Positions 6,748 to 10,422 of a stretch of 10,422 nucleotides of DNA are shown piece by piece. Numbering within the stretch: position 1 is the first letter of the stretch; each line of letters begins with the position of its first letter. The stretch spans positions 1 through 10,422 of the forward strand of contig JAUXXK010000315.1 in assembly GCA_030681145.1 (NCBI GenBank), given 5' to 3'. The translations under genes and the position numbers were made by a program. The notes under the pieces were generated by a model. The model was not told the DNA's origin. It saw only the letters and a program-made list of their open reading frames with translations, and did no database searches. This DNA comes from Methanobacteriaceae archaeon. GTDB taxonomy: Archaea > Methanobacteriota > Methanobacteria > Methanobacteriales > Methanobacteriaceae.

Positions 6748-7805
6748 AACATTTCCCTCCCGTCTTTTTCAATAAATCCCATTATTCTCATAAGCCGTAT
6801 CATATCAATTTTTTTGATAACCACATCATTGTGGGCTTTTTTCAGTAGATAAGGATAACCTTCCACACATGTTGATTTTATAATACTTAATAATTCTTTA
6901 ATTTCATTTTCATCTGCACGGTATGGTAGTTCGAATTTCAGTAAGTTTTTATTATCCTCCAATCTGGCGTAGAATATGGTGAAGGTTAAACTTCTAAAAA
7001 AGTCGTTTTCTACTGGAAAATCTCTTTTAACTTCTCCCGCAACATCCATGGGTACTGGAATTGGCTTAGAATATCCCTGTTTACGGTGATTTCTGTCAAA
7101 TAATGCCATGTCTGGAACTTCAAAGTTAAAGTAATCATCCCTAGTTGAAGTTTTGGAGATTCCCACTATCTTTTTACCATTTTTTAAAAGTTTACTGATA
7201 ACTAGAAGATTTTCAAGGTTTTCCAAGTAAATAGTGGCCTCGGTTTTGTTTCTAAATGATTTTGAAATTTCATTTTCAAAACGGGGTGATGATATTTCAA
7301 CATCTCCGGAATCCAGCTCATTTTTTAATCGACCCATATAAAGTGATTTTATTTTATCTTTGAGATTGTTATCTAATTCCCTGTCTATAGGTATGGGTCT
7401 TATGAGGTTTCCCAATATTGATCCATCAAATAAATAATAGTCGGGATTATGGAGTTTTAATGATTTAAGAGCACTTTTTAGTTCATATATGCTCATGTAG
7501 TTTCTCAGACGATCCTCCACAAATCTATGGTGGGGCATGATGTCCATCTGGGAACTTTCTATTTTTTCCAGTTTAGTATCATAAATTAGAGTCTCAGCAC
7601 TGATGGCATAAAAAACAAAGCTTAAAAACTTCTTTTTATTTATGCTACCATCACCTGCTGAAATTGTTGTTTCCTGTTTACTTTCCTCAAATGAATAATT
7701 AACCCAATATTTATCAGTATCAGGGCCACTGGCATAAAAGTCTTCCAGTTTATTCCGTATTTCTTCCTTTTTTGCAAGGGCTAATTCCAGTAACGATTCT
7801 AGCAT
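6744..7805 (-). CDS. nurA: NurA, DNA end-resection nuclease
   Basis: 353 residues if started at ATG 7803-7805. The longer frame from ATG 7821-7823 adds six residues, but that ATG lies at the predicted transcription start and has no ribosome binding site, whereas AGGTG at 7811-7815 precedes the chosen start by 5 nt. NurA is a toroidal dimer with an RNase H-like fold that, powered by HerA, degrades the 5' strand at breaks (family knowledge). Counting from the chosen start, GDGS carries Asp52, IYELK carries Glu108 and LFDGS carries Asp127; these match the expected metal ligands. GISKTS and the C-terminal GYPYLLKKAH block (Tyr317, His325) are also characteristic. It is the first gene of the operon. 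Confidence 0.92.
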   Translation of the reverse strand: MLESLLELALAKKEEIRNKLEDFYASGPDTDKYWVNYSFEESKQETTISAGDGSINKKKFLSFVFYAISAETLIYDTKLEKIESSQMDIMPHHRFVEDRLRNYMSIYELKSALKSLKLHNPDYYLFDGSILGNLIRPIPIDRELDNNLKDKIKSLYMGRLKNELDSGDVEISSPRFENEISKSFRNKTEATIYLENLENLLVISKLLKNGKKIVGISKTSTRDDYFNFEVPDMALFDRNHRKQGYSKPIPVPMDVAGEVKRDFPVENDFFRSLTFTIFYARLEDNKNLLKFELPYRADENEIKELLSIIKSTCVEGYPYLLKKAHNDVVIKKIDMIRLMRIMGFIEKDGREML

Positions 7806-7840
7806 GAGGGCACCTATCTGCATATTATATCATTTTAATG

Positions 7841-7847
7841 TATATAA
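7841..7847 (-). promoter_or_regulatory. TATA box of the nurA-herA-mre11-rad50 operon
   Basis: TTATATA on the minus strand. About 23 nt downstream is ATGC (7820-7823), which resembles the initiator motif of methanogen promoters, so transcription probably begins near 7821. The resulting leader is about 16 nt and contains AGGTG (7811-7815). A second TATA-like run, CTATATATATG, lies at about 7860-7870 and could give an upstream start. Confidence 0.5.
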
Positions 7848-7991
7848 TTAGTTACCTCACATATATATAGTTTACATATACAGTTGAATGTAAAAATTAG
7901 AAATAAGTGTATTTTAATTAATCACTAAATCTGATTAAAAAAAAAGAATGAGTTATATTCATCAAATAAAAATAAAGGCCAGTATATTATA

Positions 7992-8006
7992 AGAAAAAGA
8001 AAAAAA
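7992..8006 (-). terminator. Oligo-T terminator after the zinc ribbon/YbjQ gene
   Basis: Immediately after the TAA stop the minus strand reads TTTTTTCTTTTTCTT. Such a T-tract would end this transcript before the nurA promoter, so the two transcription units are probably separate. Confidence 0.55.
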
Positions 8007-8816
<810 letters not shown>

Positions 8817-8830
8817 GAACATCAACTCCC

Positions 8831-8856
8831 AAGATTTTTCTGTAAGATTTTTCTGT
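8831..8856. repeat. Perfect 13-bp tandem repeat in the promoter of the YbjQ-domain gene
   Basis: AAGATTTTTCTGT occurs twice head to tail (8831-8843 and 8844-8856). On the minus strand it occupies the space between the TATA box and the predicted transcription start. That position suits a repressor or activator operator, though a simple slippage duplication is equally possible. Confidence 0.85.
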
Positions 8857-8866
8857 ATATACATAT
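8856..8866 (-). promoter_or_regulatory. TATA box of the zinc ribbon/YbjQ gene
   Basis: ATATGTATATA on the minus strand. Transcription about 25 nt downstream would begin near 8835, giving a leader of about 20 nt before the ATG at 8816. The tandem 13-bp repeat abuts this box. Confidence 0.45.
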
Positions 8867-9040
8867 CTATGCGGGATATATTATTTATTTATTTTTAGAA
8901 CCGATAATCATGTTTAATGTCAATTTAAAAAATAAAAAATAATCAGTTTAAATAAAAAATGAAAATTAAATCTACAGACCAAATATGAAAAAAACAGATA
9001 CTATTAAATTTTTTATAGAAAAATCTAAATTCCTTAAAAT

Positions 9041-9058
9041 CATAATATATTATAAAGC
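9041..9058 (+). promoter_or_regulatory. Possible promoter of the molybdopterin protein gene
   Basis: CATAATATATTATAAAGC contains a TATA-like core about 60-70 nt before the ATG at 9111. The whole region is AT-rich, and AAATTATAAT at about 9074-9083 is an alternative, so the exact box is uncertain. Confidence 0.3.
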
Positions 9059-9110
9059 ATTTAAAAAACAAGGAAATTATAATTAAATGTAATTATTGAA
9101 GAGGTTTTAC

Positions 9111-9776
9111 ATGTATAAACCGGCCTTAATTTCAGTTTTACTAGTAGCAGGATTATTAATATTTTTTAGTGCAGACTATTTTTTAAATCCCGAAGTGGAC
9201 ACCCTGGATGCGGTACAAGTCAAGAATTATCAGGGACAAAAATTATCATCCATTAATGACTTTCGCGAAAATTCAATTAAAGGACCTCAAAATATAAATA
9301 TCAACAATTACAGCCTTCAGATAACTGGAAAAGTTGAAAAACCTCAAAATTTTACATATAATTCTATTATTAAAAACTATAAAAACTACCAGAAAGTGGT
9401 TACCTTGGACTGTGTGGAGGGCTGGTCTGCCACCATACTATGGCGTGGAGTTTTAGTAAGTGACCTAATAAATGAAGCTAAGCCATTAGAAGATGGAAAA
9501 GTGGTAATATTCTACGCGGTTGATGGTTACAGCACCTCTTTTCCCATAGAATATCTAATTGATAATAAGATTTTAATGGCCTATCAAATGAACAATGTAA
9601 CCATGCCCCCAGAGCGAGGATTCCCATTCCAACTGGTGGCTGAGAGTAAATGGGGTTATAAATGGATTAAATGGATTACTAAAATAGAAGTTTCAAATAA
9701 TACTGATTATGAGGGTTATTGGGAAAGTAGGGGCTATTCCAACTCTGGTAATTTGAATGAAAGTTTTATTAAATGA
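9111..9776 (+). CDS. Membrane-anchored sulfite-oxidase-fold molybdopterin oxidoreductase
   Basis: 221 residues from ATG 9111, which has GAGG 6 nt upstream; an upstream in-frame TTG at 9096 lacks such a site. An N-terminal hydrophobic helix (about residues 5-23) acts as a signal anchor. It is followed by a domain with the hallmarks of the oxidoreductase molybdopterin-binding family (sulfite oxidase/YedY fold): TLDCVEGW with Cys101 as the expected Mo-ligating thiolate, LWRGVLVSDLI, DGYSTSFP, PPERGFPFQLV, and KWGYKWIKWITKIE before the typical GYWESRGYS end. The substrate cannot be read from sequence. No twin-arginine motif is visible, which is odd for an exported Mo enzyme because the cofactor is normally inserted before Tat export. 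The small membrane gene 72 nt downstream is its probable partner. Confidence 0.85.
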   Translation: MYKPALISVLLVAGLLIFFSADYFLNPEVDTLDAVQVKNYQGQKLSSINDFRENSIKGPQNININNYSLQITGKVEKPQNFTYNSIIKNYKNYQKVVTLDCVEGWSATILWRGVLVSDLINEAKPLEDGKVVIFYAVDGYSTSFPIEYLIDNKILMAYQMNNVTMPPERGFPFQLVAESKWGYKWIKWITKIEVSNNTDYEGYWESRGYSNSGNLNESFIK

Positions 9777-9820
9777 TAATGTGATAAAAAGATTGATTCA
9801 TTAAATGATATTAGGATAAA
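9768..9820. repeat. Imperfect 21-bp direct repeat at the end of the molybdopterin gene
   Basis: ATTAAATGATAATGTGATAA (from 9768) and ATTAAATGATATTAGGATAA (from 9800) match at 18 of 21 positions. The first copy overlaps the last codons and stop of the gene. It probably reflects a small local duplication; no role is evident. Confidence 0.6.
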
Positions 9821-9848
9821 TTAATTATTAATTAAAAAAAGGGATAAT

Positions 9849-10103
9849 ATGGTAAATGGATACCTTTTAAACTATTTTAAGCTGAAAAAATATGTTTCTT
9901 ATTTATTATACGTTTTTATGATTGTGGTTATCATCAGTGGCCTTGGAATAAACTACCACCGTACCATGGAATATATTACCATGGGTATTCTAAGTAAAAG
10001 TCTCTCCTTCAATATTCATGTGTGGGTTTTCGCACCCCTGGTAATTCTTCTGGTTTTACACACCACACTGCCGGCTTTAAAAAACTATTTTTTGGGAAAA
10101 TAG
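9849..10103 (+). CDS. Small two-helix membrane protein, candidate b-type haem subunit
   Basis: 84 residues. Two hydrophobic segments are visible, at about residues 15-33 and 57-75. Three histidines stand out: His37 just after helix 1, and His57 and His71 within helix 2. The 14-residue spacing of His57 and His71 in one helix is the spacing seen in four-helix membrane cytochromes b (cytochrome b/DUF4405-like and YedZ-like proteins). Those proteins have four or more helices, so this one would have to dimerise or be a half-size relative. It follows the molybdopterin gene on the same strand after a 72-nt gap, so it could pass electrons to or from that enzyme. GGGAT lies a few bases before the ATG as a weak ribosome binding site. 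The gene is likely real; the haem role is inference. Confidence 0.65.
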   Translation: MVNGYLLNYFKLKKYVSYLLYVFMIVVIISGLGINYHRTMEYITMGILSKSLSFNIHVWVFAPLVILLVLHTTLPALKNYFLGK

Positions 10104-10148
10104 AATTAGTTCACTTTAATAAAGATAAATGTTTAATAATCATTGTTG

Positions 10149-10264
10149 AGCATTTTTAATTGATAACTTACTTACTTTAAAACTGTACTTAATAAATCAT
10201 TTTTTTAGCATTTTTAATAGATAAATCACTTACTTTAAAAACCTTTAATTATTAAATATCTTAT
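10149..10264. repeat. Degenerate 58-bp tandem repeat, two units
   Basis: AGCATTTTTAATTGATAACT (from 10149) recurs as AGCATTTTTAATAGATAAAT (from 10207), and both go on to CTTACTTTAAAA. The period is 58 bp, and similarity fades through the second half of each unit. It fills the convergent space between the plus-strand pair and the minus-strand gene at the right edge. The T-runs inside could serve as terminators in either direction. Confidence 0.6.
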
Positions 10265-10270
10265 TATTAC

Positions 10271-10422
10271 TTATTTTTTGGATAAAACCTTTAAAATATC
10301 CTTAAAGTCCATAGTGTTCAATATATCTTCACGACGGGCCCAGCCCCTCCGTGCAGTGGCCACCCCTAGCTGCATATTTTTCATCTCATTGATATGGTGA
10401 GCATCAGAATTAACCACTAGTT
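10271..10422 (-). CDS. C-terminal fragment of a PHP-domain protein, probably family X DNA polymerase
   Basis: The last 49 codons of a gene entering from the right edge on the minus strand; the stop TAA is at 10271-10273 and the 5' part lies outside the window. The fragment contains NSDAHHINEM, the late PHP-domain Asp-Ala-His metal motif, then LGVATARRGWARREDILNT and a short Lys-rich end. The GxxTARRGW...DILNT pattern is characteristic of the C-terminal PHP domain of bacterial and archaeal PolX, a gap-filling polymerase with 3'-5' exonuclease activity in that domain. A stand-alone PHP phosphoesterase is the alternative. PolX would fit with the nearby repair operon, but it is on a separate transcript. 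Confidence 0.75.
   Translation of the reverse strand, partial: LVVNSDAHHINEMKNMQLGVATARRGWARREDILNTMDFKDILKVLSKK

Overview
The window is AT-rich archaeal DNA, most likely from a methanogen of the order Methanobacteriales (a Methanobacterium-like genome). The evidence is the complete NurA-HerA-Mre11-Rad50 repair set in one operon, TATA-box promoters, oligo-T terminators, GGAGG/AGGTG ribosome binding sites, an archaeal A1-U72 tRNA-Gln without encoded CCA, and a small exported protein resembling the Cys-His-Asp pseudomurein peptidases of this order. This placement is inference from gene content; no database search was possible.

Layout. At 123-530 (minus) lies a short secreted transglutaminase-fold protein that apparently starts at an ATT codon behind a good ribosome binding site, with a hairpin in its leader. 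From about 550 to 1107 there is no gene, but this stretch holds repeated CTAAAATAG boxes, a possible long stem-loop and one copy of a 29-bp direct repeat. A tRNA-Gln(CTG) follows at 1108-1179 (plus), and the second 29-bp copy lies at 1261-1289.

Positions 1378-7805 (minus) hold the DNA end-resection operon, transcribed nurA-herA-mre11-rad50 with every junction overlapping (4, 1 and 11 nt). By family knowledge, Mre11-Rad50 senses and opens DNA ends, and the HerA hexamer drives the NurA nuclease to make 3' single strands for recombination. The promoter geometry indicates that nurA starts at 7805 rather than at the first ATG. A hairpin plus T-tract closes the operon near 1330-1362.

Upstream, 8007-8816 (minus) encodes a protein with a zinc ribbon and a C-terminal YbjQ (UPF0145) domain; its promoter region carries a perfect 13-bp tandem duplication. 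Divergently, 9111-10103 (plus) encodes a membrane-anchored sulfite-oxidase-fold molybdopterin protein followed by an 84-residue two-helix membrane protein with haem-ligand-like histidines. This pair resembles a minimal extracytoplasmic Mo-enzyme/cytochrome b module, which is surprising because Methanobacteriales are regarded as cytochrome-free. It is the most interesting candidate here.

The right edge (10271-10422, minus) is the C-terminal end of a PHP-domain protein, probably family X DNA polymerase, in an unannotated partial frame. A degenerate 58-bp tandem repeat separates it from the Mo/membrane pair.
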